This document shows, in pieces, positions 1 through 8,570 of a DNA stretch of 45,411 nucleotides; within the stretch, counting starts at the first letter, position 1; each line of letters starts with the position of its first letter. The stretch is from DATAPE01 sp034667525 (lineage in GTDB: Bacteria > Actinomycetota > CADDZG01 > WHSQ01). A program made the position numbers and the translations under genes. The notes beneath the pieces are model-generated. The model saw only the letters and a list, made by a program, of their open reading frames with translations, did no database searches and had not been told where the DNA came from. The stretch covers positions 1-45,411 of the forward strand of contig JAXDJO010000039.1 in NCBI GenBank assembly GCA_034667525.1, given 5' to 3'.

Positions 1-866
1 GACAATCCCCTGAACCTGCCAGAGTTCTTAAACCGCGCGAGCGCGTCGGTGAATGCAGCATCCACCGTCTTCTCCCGGCGATGGTTCGGCACCAGGATCA
101 GGATGTTGGGGAAGCCCTCCGTCCCCATCCCGGTCCAAGCCTTGGTCACGCCGATGTAGCCCGCGAGCTTGTTCGCTAGTTGGCGGGTTGTTTCGGTGCC
201 TCTGTCGTACTCGAAATAGAAGTCGCACGCGCCCTCGGGATGCATGAAGACGCCATAGCTGTCCGGTCGAATCCAACCGGTCGGAGTCTTGACGGTGCGC
301 TCAGGCACCCACTTGTAGAGACCGTGACCGTCGATTGCTCGACCCACTTCGATCAGGGCGCAGAGGAACGAGTTGACCCCGATCCGATGCGCGAGGTAGG
401 CGTCGTTGGCACGATCCTCCGGATCTCGCTCGATCCATCGCAGGTCTGAGCGCGCCACGCCGAGGAGTGACGCCACAACGTCAGCTCCAACCTCGGTCAA
501 GGTGTGATGGCCTGGCGCCTTGCCGGCACCACGAGGCTGCGCCGGATACCAGGTCTCGATCAGCCCAAGGTTGTCGAGGTGCCGTAGCCGATCCTGGGCG
601 CGACGAAGCGACCCGAAGAACATCGCCTTCAGGTGTGCAGTCAAGAGCACCTTGTGCTCGTATATGGCAATCAGGATGGCGCGCTCGCGCCCGTTGAGGC
701 GCGCTGCGTCCAAACCCTCTTGCTCGAGTGCGCGTGACGCCACCGGCTCAGAAGTCAGCGGCGACCTCCCAGATCCGATTTCCGGGTTTGGGCACACGTC
801 TCCCTGACGGCCTCGACCGAAGAGCTTCGGCCACCACCGTCCTGGCACTTGCCTTGCCGATTGCAC
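1..866 (-). CDS. Replication-relaxation family protein, 3' end cut by the window
   Basis: An open frame on the minus strand runs off the window edge; 288 codons are visible. I chose the GTG at 866 because a very strong ribosome site (AAGGAGGTG) lies 4-5 bases upstream; later in-frame GTGs have poor sites. After about 60 residues comes a winged-helix-like segment (RERAILIAIYEHKVLLTAHL, then RRAQDRLRHLDNLGLIE), then a nuclease-like core with a PDSYGVF strand followed by FYFEYDRGTETTRQLANKL, the E-x-D-x-G-T...K signature of the replication-relaxation (Replic_Relax) family. From family knowledge, such proteins occur on actinobacterial conjugative plasmids and integrative elements near transfer genes; their exact biochemistry is unclear. 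The gene therefore suggests that a mobile element extends to the left of the window. The family call is fairly sure; the function is not. Confidence 0.75.
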   Translation of the reverse strand, partial: MQSARQVPGRWWPKLFGRGRQGDVCPNPEIGSGRSPLTSEPVASRALEQEGLDAARLNGRERAILIAIYEHKVLLTAHLKAMFFGSLRRAQDRLRHLDNLGLIETWYPAQPRGAGKAPGHHTLTEVGADVVASLLGVARSDLRWIERDPEDRANDAYLAHRIGVNSFLCALIEVGRAIDGHGLYKWVPERTVKTPTGWIRPDSYGVFMHPEGACDFYFEYDRGTETTRQLANKLAGYIGVTKAWTGMGTEGFPNILILVPNHRREKTVDAAFTDALARFKNSGRFRGL

Positions 867-1717
867 TTCACCTCCTTCCGCAAGCCCCATCCGAGCCTGC
901 TAGTCGTCATCGCCGTCAGGCCCTCCGCAGGACGGTCTTTCTTGAACCCAAGGACATCCGAAGTAGAGACTGGTCACCCGCCGACGCTTCTGGCCGCCCC
1001 TGATTCCATTCGCTTCGCGGCACACCATCTCGTTGCAGGCCGTTTGCGCGCTACGGTCGGTTCATCCTTTGATCCCATCAGCCGAGCGCGCCTGGCTAAG
1101 CAGGTGCCCGAGTGGGCCGCAAGGATGCTGGACCGGATCCGCGCCAGCGTCTTGCCGTCAATGGGGTTGCCTGAAGCGACTGGCGTCAGTTACGCGCCGT
1201 CAGGTCACGGTCAGCCCAGTTGCTCTTCGCTAGGCCTTGCTTCAAGAGGCTCTCCGCCCTGAAAGGCTTCTTACGTCAGCCGCTCAGCAGATCGGATCGT
1301 GCTCAGATTCAAGGTCAGCCTTTTCTTGTCCCTCACCCATGGACCCCATGAAAGGCGGTCCAAAACCTCATGTCTTTTCAAGAAAATCCAAAATCATCAT
1401 CTCTCGCGGGTTACACAACAATCTCGTCACTGGTCGCAGGCGGGAATCAGACTCGTTACGGTCGCTGACGGGGTTGCGCAGAACGTTCCGAGCCCATTGG
1501 GAGAAAGGTCAGCTTCTTCTGTCCTCACCCCTAGACCCCCCAAGAACCGAACCTAAAAATTCACGCTTTCTCGAAAGCCCGGAAATCCTTGCCAGTTGCT
1601 CCAGGGCTGGGGCCCAGGGGGTCTGTCATGACTGAGTTGTGTCCAGGGAGGAGCCTTACCGGTTGTCAACGTCTGGGGATTTCAGCTTCCTCCTAGACGC
1701 CCTGCTGCCGACCCCGA
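867..1717. other. Long non-coding stretch upstream of the replication-relaxation gene
   Basis: About 850 bases lie between the 3' end of the transporter gene and the start of the replication-relaxation gene. Several open frames exist on both strands, but none has a ribosome site, a recognisable protein motif or believable composition. The right half holds a pair of diverged repeats with short palindromes (separate entry). The promoter of the replication-relaxation gene must lie here. Confidence 0.6.
1311..1590. repeat. Pair of diverged ~85-bp direct repeats with internal palindromes
   Basis: Copy A starts at 1311 and copy B at 1505. Both open with AAGGTCAGC, then a pyrimidine tract, GTCC, TCACCC and GACCCC, and continue in register with small indels for about 85 bp at roughly 70 percent identity by eye. 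Each copy has a short palindrome at the same relative place: TTTTC-aa-GAAAA in A and GCTTTC-tc-GAAAGC in B. The bases differ but the symmetry is kept, which suggests a protein-binding site rather than chance. Iteron-like or regulator sites for the neighbouring mobile element are possible; this is inference. Confidence 0.6.
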
Positions 1718-4162
1718 CTAGTGGCTGATCGGCTCCGCGCCTTCACTGTCGAGATGGCGGGCGCGGGCTTCCGCGGAGAGTTGGTAGGGCACTAGCACGA
1801 TATGCACTCCCGGCTCCTCCCGCAGGGCCTCCGCTATCCCTCGGCTGGTCCGGTCGTGCAATAGCCGCTGAAGGACTCCGGAGTAATCGTTGCGAGGAAG
1901 AACGACGCTCACGTCAGAAGACGAGGCGCGCAGGGCGCGGACGTAATCGCTCACCACCCGCGGGATGTTGCGATCGAGGCACTCGTGGATCTCCAAAGGA
2001 GTTTCCAGCGCTCTGCCAAACTTCCACCAGTCCTCGAGTAGCTGATGAGCATGTTCCGGATCGACGCCCACGTGCAACGCGGTGACCTCGAGGGCGTCCA
2101 CGCTTCGGGCATAGCGGATCGCCTTGATGACGCTGCGGTCGAGCCTTCCCACAAGGATCACGATCCTGTGTCTTGGATGCAGGGTGAGAAGCGTCCTCAT
2201 CCTGCCGTCGGCGCCTGACCGCGAGGCTGCTCCAGAGTTCCTTACAGCCACGACCATGACATTCTCGAATCCTCTTAGGGCGCTAGCGCTCTCGGACCAG
2301 CTTCTGCCGTGCGTTATCCGATGGACCGCGCTGATCCGAGCCGGCGCTGGGAACACCACTGTGACATCTACTTCTCTCGGAGCACTTTCCGCCACGTAGT
2401 CACGCAGGCACCGCTGCCGATCACCTTTTGAGCAGACGATCTGATCCAGCGGCGCGAGGGGTCCCTCAACGATCCATTGGCGCTTGAGACCCGCCTCATC
2501 TGCCTGATTTGAGGAGATGCTCACCGCCCTAATGTGGTCAGGGCGGATCGTGAGCGCGTAATTCACCGCATCTACCGCTCTCTGATCCATCGCTTCCACG
2601 ATCACGATGGCTATGTTCGGCCGAGTCTCCGAGGTAGCCAGCATGTCGATGCCCTCGAGTAAGTCATGATCTTCAGCCTCGTATATTCGGTTCACACGCA
2701 CCAGGATTGCTACGAGGATTGGGACCGCGAGCATGACCATCCATGCGCCTTCAGAGAATTTGACGATAGCGATGATCACGTCGACGACCGCCGTAGAGAC
2801 AGCTCCCAGTCCGTTCACGAGAAGTCCCGAGCGCCACCCCGGCTCGCGTAACCGGAGATGACGACGAGCCATTCCTGCCTGAGACAACGTGAAAGAGGTG
2901 AAGACACCCAGCGCATACAGCGGGATCAGATTGGTAACGCTAGCTTTGAACACGACGACTACCACTGTGGCCGCGCCTGCCAGGGCGAGGATGCCGTTCG
3001 AGAACACGAGCTTGTGACCTCGCTTGGTGAACTGTCGCGGCAAGAAGGCGTCACCTGCATGGAAGCTGGCGAGACGAGGAAAGTCGGCAAATGATGTATT
3101 TGCTGCCAGGATAAGAATCAGGGTTGTAGAGACTTGCAGGAGCAGATAGAGGGTCCCGCCGATCCCATGGGTTCCGTAAATCGCCTGACCGAGTTGGGCA
3201 AGAACCGACTTGCTCTCGTCGGCGACGGGGATCACGTGCAGTCGGTGAGCCAGATAAGAGACGCCGAGGAAGCTTCCACCCAAGACCAGGCCCATGTAGA
3301 CGAGGGTTGTTTGGGCGTTTTTCCACTCCGGTTTCTTGAAGGCGGGGACGCCATTGGAGATCGCCTCCACACCCGTCACCGCAGCTCCCCCGGAGGCAAA
3401 GGCCCGCATGACTATGAAGATCCCCACCGCGCCCGCGCCCAAAGTCAGGGCATGAGGTTGCTGGTGGAGTTGATCTTGCAAGGAGAATGCACGAAGGTGG
3501 CCCGTCAGGACCTCGTAGAGGCCGACCGCGACGGTGAGGTAGAGACTGACGATGAAGATGTAGGTCGGGAAGGCAAAGATCCTGCCGGACTCCCGCACGC
3601 CCAGGAGATTGCCGTACGCGATGAGCCAGATGAAGATCACCGACAGCACGATGCGGAAGGGAAACAAGCCGGGTGCCACGGAGGTGATGGCCTGGACACC
3701 GGCCGCAACGGAGACCGCCACCGTGAGCACGTAGTCGGTGAGCAGGGCTACCCCTGCGACTTGGGCCGGGAGGAGTCCGAAGTTTTCCTTGGTCACGATG
3801 TAGGCGCCGCCCGCGGTCGGGTAGGCCTTGATCGTCTGCCGATAGGAGAAGATCAGGATCGCCTCGATCAGAACGATCACAGCAGAGATCGGGAGCACTA
3901 GGGCAAAAGCCGTCACACCGGCAGCAGGTATCAGAACGCGCAAGATTTCTTCGGTTGCGTAGGCGACCGAAGACATGTTGTCGGAAGAGAAGATCGCGAG
4001 TGCGGTTGGCTTTCCCAGGCGCTCGTGCTCTAGACGCGCGGTTGCTATCGGCTTGCCCAGCACCAGTCGTTTCAACAAGAAGGCAGGCGAAGGAGCGAAC
4101 TTCGTTCTGGCCTCGTCCTCGATCTGGTGGGTCTCTGACTCCAGAGCTTGTGGGGCTCTCAC
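1718..4162 (-). CDS. KimA/KUP-like potassium transporter (APC superfamily) with long cytoplasmic C-terminus
   Basis: About 814 residues. The first ~460 form an APC-fold permease of some 12 membrane segments; the remaining ~330 are soluble and look like two repeated alpha/beta (USP-like) halves. The first membrane segment carries SSDNMSSVAYATEEIL, matching the KimA motif in which an Asp and a Tyr seven residues later (here D61 and Y68) help bind K+. KimA proteins import K+ with protons and are inhibited by c-di-AMP bound to the C-terminal part. The start chosen is GTG 4162, overlapping the stop of the upstream small gene as GTGA; an ATG at 4216 would lengthen the overlap. The divergent KdpD/KdpE-like genes support a potassium role. 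A generic amino-acid permease is the alternative but fits the motif less well. Confidence 0.75.
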   Translation of the reverse strand: MRAPQALESETHQIEDEARTKFAPSPAFLLKRLVLGKPIATARLEHERLGKPTALAIFSSDNMSSVAYATEEILRVLIPAAGVTAFALVLPISAVIVLIEAILIFSYRQTIKAYPTAGGAYIVTKENFGLLPAQVAGVALLTDYVLTVAVSVAAGVQAITSVAPGLFPFRIVLSVIFIWLIAYGNLLGVRESGRIFAFPTYIFIVSLYLTVAVGLYEVLTGHLRAFSLQDQLHQQPHALTLGAGAVGIFIVMRAFASGGAAVTGVEAISNGVPAFKKPEWKNAQTTLVYMGLVLGGSFLGVSYLAHRLHVIPVADESKSVLAQLGQAIYGTHGIGGTLYLLLQVSTTLILILAANTSFADFPRLASFHAGDAFLPRQFTKRGHKLVFSNGILALAGAATVVVVVFKASVTNLIPLYALGVFTSFTLSQAGMARRHLRLREPGWRSGLLVNGLGAVSTAVVDVIIAIVKFSEGAWMVMLAVPILVAILVRVNRIYEAEDHDLLEGIDMLATSETRPNIAIVIVEAMDQRAVDAVNYALTIRPDHIRAVSISSNQADEAGLKRQWIVEGPLAPLDQIVCSKGDRQRCLRDYVAESAPREVDVTVVFPAPARISAVHRITHGRSWSESASALRGFENVMVVAVRNSGAASRSGADGRMRTLLTLHPRHRIVILVGRLDRSVIKAIRYARSVDALEVTALHVGVDPEHAHQLLEDWWKFGRALETPLEIHECLDRNIPRVVSDYVRALRASSSDVSVVLPRNDYSGVLQRLLHDRTSRGIAEALREEPGVHIVLVPYQLSAEARARHLDSEGAEPISH

Positions 4163-4386
4163 GCTTGTTCGTCTGCACTTTCGGAGGGCGGATCGACAGG
4201 CTGGTTCGCCAACCATTCGTGGTCAGACAGGGAGATCTGCCCAGAAACGCTTTGGGAGGAGTCTTGCTCCTCCAAGTCCCGAGCCTGGCGCGCCCACTCG
4301 TTCTGCGTGACCCACGCCCGGAACCAAGGATCGAGCAGGATTCCGACGTAGACACCGATTACAAACGAACAGACCCACTCAACCAC
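4159..4386 (-). CDS. Small single-pass membrane protein coupled to the K+ transporter
   Basis: 75 residues from GTG 4386, which has GAGGAG seven bases upstream; a TTG at 4419 is an alternative start without that site. Residues 3-22 (EWVCSFVIGVYVGILLDPWF) form one hydrophobic segment, and the rest is an acidic, Ser- and Glu-rich tail. The stop codon overlaps the transporter start (GTGA), so the two proteins are probably made together. I do not recognise a family. An accessory subunit or small regulator of the transporter is a reasonable guess from position only. Confidence 0.6.
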   Translation of the reverse strand: MVEWVCSFVIGVYVGILLDPWFRAWVTQNEWARQARDLEEQDSSQSVSGQISLSDHEWLANQPVDPPSESADEQA

Positions 4387-4465
4387 TCCGACGCTCCTCG
4401 AATTTTGACGCCTCAGCAAGCTTCGGAGTGGTCGCGTAAGGGAGCCATCAAGAAAAGACCGCGAC

Positions 4466-4487
4466 TCGTAAAGATTTCGTAAAGATT
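4466..4487. promoter_or_regulatory. Exact tandem 11-bp repeat, likely response-regulator box
   Basis: TCGTAAAGATT occurs twice with no gap, in the space between the divergent transporter and kinase genes. OmpR/PhoB/KdpE-type winged-helix regulators bind head-to-tail repeats with 11-bp spacing, and a KdpE-like regulator is encoded just downstream. Control of both the transporter unit and the kinase-regulator unit is inferred. A further short inverted repeat, GTAAC-N7-GTTAC, lies at 4501-4517. Confidence 0.6.
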
Positions 4488-4529
4488 CCCCACCGCCTCG
4501 GTAACGGGAAGGGTTACGGTCGGGGAGAG

Positions 4530-5951
4530 ATGAGGTCAGCTGACTGGGCGTTCACCCCCTATCGGAGACCCCCTCTGCGGGCAGGAATAGCCGTCGTCGC
4601 AACCGTTGGAGCTGCCACTCTCCTCCGGCTCCTGCCCGGCACTTCGACGTCTGTGGCCGCGCTGGTCTACGTGCTTGCAGTGGTCGGAGCCACTGCCGTA
4701 GGGGGCCAAATAGCGGGGCTGGCGGCGGCTCCTCTGTCGTTCTTGGCGCTGAATTTCTTCTTCACCTCGCCCCGTTACACCTTCGTCGTCGGCAAGCCCG
4801 AGGATCTTTTGGCGTTGGTGGTCTTCCTCGTAGTTGCGCTCACTGTGGGGACGCTTTTGTCCTTGGCGCTGTCGAGTCGCGACCGCATGCAACTGCGTGA
4901 GCTAGAAGCGCGTCTGATGGCCCGTCTGTCGACACATCTCCTCTCGGGAGAACCCCTCGAGGAGGGGCTTCAGCGATTCGCCGGCGCACTGATTGAAATG
5001 TTCGGCCTCGCCGCCTGTCAGATCGAGACGATCGTCACACCCGCTCCCATATCTGCTCATGTGGAGGGTGCAGCGACCTTAGGCGAACGACTGACCCAGC
5101 CCATAGTCGCCAAAGGCCGCGCTATCGGCACGCTCTGTATCGTTGCGAACGGACCTTCGCTCTCGGCTCCGCAACGCGGTGCCGCCGAGGCTTTCGCCCG
5201 GCAGATGGCCGTGGCCCTTGAGGGGATACGGCTGAGCGATGAGGCGCGCAACGTTCAGCTCGAAATTGAAGCAACAAGATTGCGGGCCGCTCTGTTCTCT
5301 TCTGTCACCCATGATCTTCGAACACCACTCGGTTCGATCACTACCGCAGTCACAAGCCTCCTGGACCCGGGCGGAACGTTCACCACCGAGCAGGTCACCG
5401 AGCACCTCCAGACCATTCGGGAAGAAGCAGAGCGGCTCAATCGTCTCGTCGGCAATCTTCTCGACCTGTCGAGGATCCGATCGGGGGCGCTGCTTCCCGC
5501 CAAGGTCGAGGCGGCCATCGACGAGGTCATCGAGAGCGTGTTGCGACGCCTGCGGGGGCAGCTGGAGGCCCGAGAACTCCGGGTGGAGATCCAGGAGGAC
5601 ATCCCAGATGTAGCGATGGACGTGATGCAGATCGATCAAGTCATGACCAACTTGATCGAGAACGCAGTGAAGTTCAGCTTCCCAGCTTCCCCGATCTCGG
5701 TTTCAGCATCGGGTTGGGATGGAGGAATCAGAGTGCGTGTCGCGAACCTAGGCGAGAGAATCAAGAAGGAAGATAGAGAGAGGTTCTTTGAGGCGTTTGT
5801 CCGAGGCGAAGGACAAAGAGTGGCAGGCACCGGACTCGGACTGGCGATCGCCAAGGCAATCGTCATTGCTCACGGTGGACGGATCTGGATCGATGATGCC
5901 CCGGCCGGAGGAACCGCAGTCGCCTTCGAGCTCCCCTCGGAAGCTCGATAG
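4530..5951 (+). CDS. Shortened KdpD-like sensor histidine kinase
   Basis: 473 residues. Residues ~15-115 form four membrane segments of the DUF4118 type found in KdpD (for example LAALNFFFTSPRYTF-like spacing around residue 75), followed by a GAF-like region (~130-235), a HisKA dimerisation helix with FSSVTHDLRTPL (H261) and a HATPase domain with the N-box NLIENAVKF and a GTGLGLAIAKAI box. The large N-terminal KdpD/USP sensor domains are absent. The G1 box is altered: DxGxG is replaced by NLGER (N406), so the usual adenine-contacting Asp is missing. The stop is followed within 7 bases by the response regulator gene, so the two form a two-component operon. The domain call is firm; the K+ signal is inferred from neighbours. 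Confidence 0.85.
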   Translation: MRSADWAFTPYRRPPLRAGIAVVATVGAATLLRLLPGTSTSVAALVYVLAVVGATAVGGQIAGLAAAPLSFLALNFFFTSPRYTFVVGKPEDLLALVVFLVVALTVGTLLSLALSSRDRMQLRELEARLMARLSTHLLSGEPLEEGLQRFAGALIEMFGLAACQIETIVTPAPISAHVEGAATLGERLTQPIVAKGRAIGTLCIVANGPSLSAPQRGAAEAFARQMAVALEGIRLSDEARNVQLEIEATRLRAALFSSVTHDLRTPLGSITTAVTSLLDPGGTFTTEQVTEHLQTIREEAERLNRLVGNLLDLSRIRSGALLPAKVEAAIDEVIESVLRRLRGQLEARELRVEIQEDIPDVAMDVMQIDQVMTNLIENAVKFSFPASPISVSASGWDGGIRVRVANLGERIKKEDRERFFEAFVRGEGQRVAGTGLGLAIAKAIVIAHGGRIWIDDAPAGGTAVAFELPSEAR

Positions 5952-5957
5952 TTGTTG

Positions 5958-6656
5958 ATGTCGGAAGCTCGGGTCCTGGTCGTAGACGACGACTCCCAGA
6001 TCCTGCGGGCTGTTCGCACCACGTTGCAGGCGAGAGGATACGCAGTGGCAACAGCCTCGAACGGCGAGACGGCGTTAACCATGTTGAAAGAGGACGTCTG
6101 GGACCTCGTCCTCCTCGACCTGGGCTTGCCCGGAATGGGGGGCCAGGAGGTCATCGAACGACTGCGAACCTGGTCCGAGGTTCCGGTGATGGTCTTATCC
6201 GTACGAGATGCACAGGAGGACAAGGTGCGGGCCCTCGAAGCCGGCGCCGACGACTACATCACGAAACCCTTCGCTGCAGGCGAGCTCGTCGCCAGGATGA
6301 GGGCCGTTCAGCGCCGTTCTGTGCCGGAGACCACGGCCCCGGTTCTATCTTTCGACGGGCTCGAGTTGGATCTGTCGCGCCACCTCGTGTCGTTAAGCGG
6401 AGAATCTCTCCATCTGACCCCCACTGAATACCGGCTGCTTGAAGCAATGGCAACGCGTCCGGGGAAGTTGCTTACCCACACATGGCTTCTCAATCACGTT
6501 TGGGGACCAGGTTATGAGGGTGAGGCGCACTACCTACGCGTCTTCGTCCGACAACTACGAAAAAAGCTGAAGGATGATTCCACCGATCCCCGCTGGATAG
6601 CAACCGAACCCGGTATCGGCTATCGATGGTTGGTGGAGAGCAAAGGCTCCCTATAG
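5958..6656 (+). CDS. KdpE-like response regulator, OmpR/PhoB family
   Basis: 232 residues from ATG 5958; two in-frame TTG codons at 5952 and 5955 directly precede it. The receiver domain (1-120) has the acidic pocket VLVVDDDSQ, phospho-acceptor D54 in LVLLDLGLPGMGG and the conserved Lys in YITKPF. The C-terminal winged helix (~135-228) contains LTPTEYRLLEAM and the recognition helix region YLRVFVRQLRKKL, ending with EPGIGYRW, all typical of KdpE/PhoB relatives. Cotranscribed with the kinase. It is the obvious candidate to bind the 11-bp tandem repeat upstream of the kinase gene. Confidence 0.9.
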   Translation: MSEARVLVVDDDSQILRAVRTTLQARGYAVATASNGETALTMLKEDVWDLVLLDLGLPGMGGQEVIERLRTWSEVPVMVLSVRDAQEDKVRALEAGADDYITKPFAAGELVARMRAVQRRSVPETTAPVLSFDGLELDLSRHLVSLSGESLHLTPTEYRLLEAMATRPGKLLTHTWLLNHVWGPGYEGEAHYLRVFVRQLRKKLKDDSTDPRWIATEPGIGYRWLVESKGSL

Positions 6657-7175
6657 GTTCTTCGAAAATCGCGGCACATTTCCTCCAGCAACCGTCTGTT
6701 AAACGCGAACGAGGACATAGTCTTCCCCTTCCCTTTGGTTGGCAAGTTCAGGCACGCACCATGGTTTACCTGGGCAAACGCTTTGTTGACGAGTTCTGGT
6801 CGCGCCGTAGAAAGCGCCGAGATGCCGGCGCAGCGCCGTGCCTTATTTCATCATGATCAATCAAGAGACCGTTCAGAGCCTCGACGACCACTGGTCACGT
6901 TCTAAACCGGGTAGACAGCCTGCAGAGTTAGAAGCGCACCGTGGACTCGTCGTACCTTGCGTTCGACACCCGCCAGGGGGCTAGAAACTTGTTCAGCTGG
7001 GAACCGACCTATGGAGACAGTGAGCGACATGGGAATCACGACATCTATGGGATCTGGGGAGGGCTCTCAAGCGACAGCGAAGACCTCTGCGCCAAACGAT
7101 CCCGCGAAGTCAGTCGAAGTCAGCTGAGACAGTCTGAGAGCTGGGTGGGCTCGGCAAAGGCGGTCGGGCGACGGT
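6657..7175. other. Intergenic region, no gene recognised
   Basis: About 520 bases between the 3' ends of two convergent genes. Open frames on either strand lack ribosome sites or recognisable motifs. A short tandem duplication of CGAAGTCAG is seen near 7106-7125. I see nothing else. Confidence 0.5.
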
Positions 7176-8318
7176 TCAGGGCGAGGCTGTCCCCCATGAA
7201 TAAAAGAATGCCCCGCCTTGGGCAAAGACGAACGTTGGGAGAGTGGTCACCCGATCTAGGTCGCGACCCTTCCGCGTCACTCGATACAGTGCGCCCCCTG
7301 TGGGCGTCGAGCCCTTAAAGAACTCGCGCTGGAAGAGTACCTCGTGTCCATTCGGTGACCACACCGGGGTGAACGATTGGGAGCCGTTCAAGGCGTACGT
7401 CAGCTGACGGAGATCGTGACCGCTTGCGTGCACGACAAAGACCTGTATCCGCTGGCAGCAACTTGTAAAGGTGATGAGGTTTCCCCTCGGCGACCACTGA
7501 GCGGAGATTGCCCCCACGGACGGCGGTGTGATCCGGTGCAGCTCGGTGCCGTTGCGGTCCACAACGAACAGCCCTGTCTTCCCAAGCGATGGGATGAACG
7601 CTGCGAATACCACCTGACTCCCGTGGGGTGACCAGTCCGCCTCCACCCGGTCAAAGAATCCAAGGTCAATCAGATTCAGCCGCCGCGGACTCAATCGGAC
7701 TTTTCCTGTTCCGTTCCTGCGAACTGAGAAGAGTGCGTTGTCTGAGCTCGAATTGAAGTTGAATCTGCCATATAGGACTCGGGACCCGTCCGGAGAGAAC
7801 CCATACCCGTTGTCGAAATGACCACTCGGCGTGGCACTGAGGCGCTCCAGGTCTCGCCCGTCCGAAGCCCTGATCGAGTACAGTCCGGCTTGGGCCGGAT
7901 TCTGCATGCCCTCGCTGTGACAAAGCAGTCGCGTTCCGGTTGGCGACCAAGACAGGCAGAAAAGGTCCAACTTCCGCCTCGGATCCAACAGACGGAAATC
8001 AGACCCATCCGGATTCGCAGTGGCCGGCTGAACGTGGTCCGTTCCCCACAGGTTGCAAAGCACCTTCTCACCGTTGGGCGACCAGCCGACGCAGGTCGTA
8101 CTGCCGGGCGGTCCGACGCTATGCCGTTCGGCGCCGTTCGGGTTGATGGTAAAGCCGATGTTCGGAAAAACCTGCCCCACGACGATCTTGCCGTTGTGGC
8201 CTGCAATGACGCTCGCCCCTGCGTCGGCCACTCCCCCTACCACCGCGGTTAAGCCAAATGCGACAAGCACGACCAGCCGCCTTAGTCTGAGCAGCCGCAC
8301 TTTGTGCCTCTGGTTCAT
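7176..8318 (-). CDS. Secreted TolB-like beta-propeller protein
   Basis: 380 residues from ATG 8318, which puts a signal peptide at the N-terminus (basic KVRLLRLRR, then LVVLVAFGLTAVVGGVADAGA); AAGGGC lies five bases upstream. An upstream ATG at 8339 and a longer open frame to 8438 would add a hydrophilic leader and fit less well. The body carries at least six repeats of the form W-S-P-x-G followed by a strand (GWSPNGEKVLC, SWSPTGTRLLC, DWSPHGSQVVF, QWSPRGNLITF, VWSPNGHEVLF), as in the TolB/PD40 propeller family. It is exported and probably binds a partner or ligand; no enzyme site is visible. It stands alone, convergent with the regulator gene. Confidence 0.75.
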   Translation of the reverse strand: MNQRHKVRLLRLRRLVVLVAFGLTAVVGGVADAGASVIAGHNGKIVVGQVFPNIGFTINPNGAERHSVGPPGSTTCVGWSPNGEKVLCNLWGTDHVQPATANPDGSDFRLLDPRRKLDLFCLSWSPTGTRLLCHSEGMQNPAQAGLYSIRASDGRDLERLSATPSGHFDNGYGFSPDGSRVLYGRFNFNSSSDNALFSVRRNGTGKVRLSPRRLNLIDLGFFDRVEADWSPHGSQVVFAAFIPSLGKTGLFVVDRNGTELHRITPPSVGAISAQWSPRGNLITFTSCCQRIQVFVVHASGHDLRQLTYALNGSQSFTPVWSPNGHEVLFQREFFKGSTPTGGALYRVTRKGRDLDRVTTLPTFVFAQGGAFFYSWGTASP

Positions 8319-8570
8319 GACGCCCTTCGGCTCGCGCATTCGGGGCCAGCCAGCGCAGCCCGATCCAAGCTGCTTGCGGAGGCTGCCCTCCCCAGCGGAG
8401 AGTAGAGAAGAAATAGGCCGTTCGGTGGAGTTAGCCATGCTTCCCCCGGTTGTTCTGCTTGCTTGGTCCTGAAAGTAGCAGCACGACCATTGGAAGTAAA
8501 CCCTGGCGAGACCGACGCTCTAGGGACATTTGCCAACGTTGACACGTTGTGAGGCTTTTTCGTTAGACAA

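Noticed and set aside
849..1262. Open 137-codon frame on the plus strand
   Set aside because: Antisense to the start and ribosome site of the replication-relaxation gene; no motif and no ribosome site.
3051..4355. 434-codon minus-strand frame and a 255-codon plus-strand frame (3134-3901)
   Set aside because: Both lie over the KimA-like transporter in other frames; low-complexity Arg/Asp/Gly composition typical of shadows.
4387..4529. c-di-AMP (ydaO-type) riboswitch upstream of the KimA-like transporter
   Set aside because: Looked for because kimA genes often carry one; the 143-bp region is too short and lacks the conserved blocks.
7176..8438. Longer start (8438) for the TolB-like protein
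   Set aside because: Would place 40 hydrophilic residues before the signal peptide; ATG 8318 fits export.
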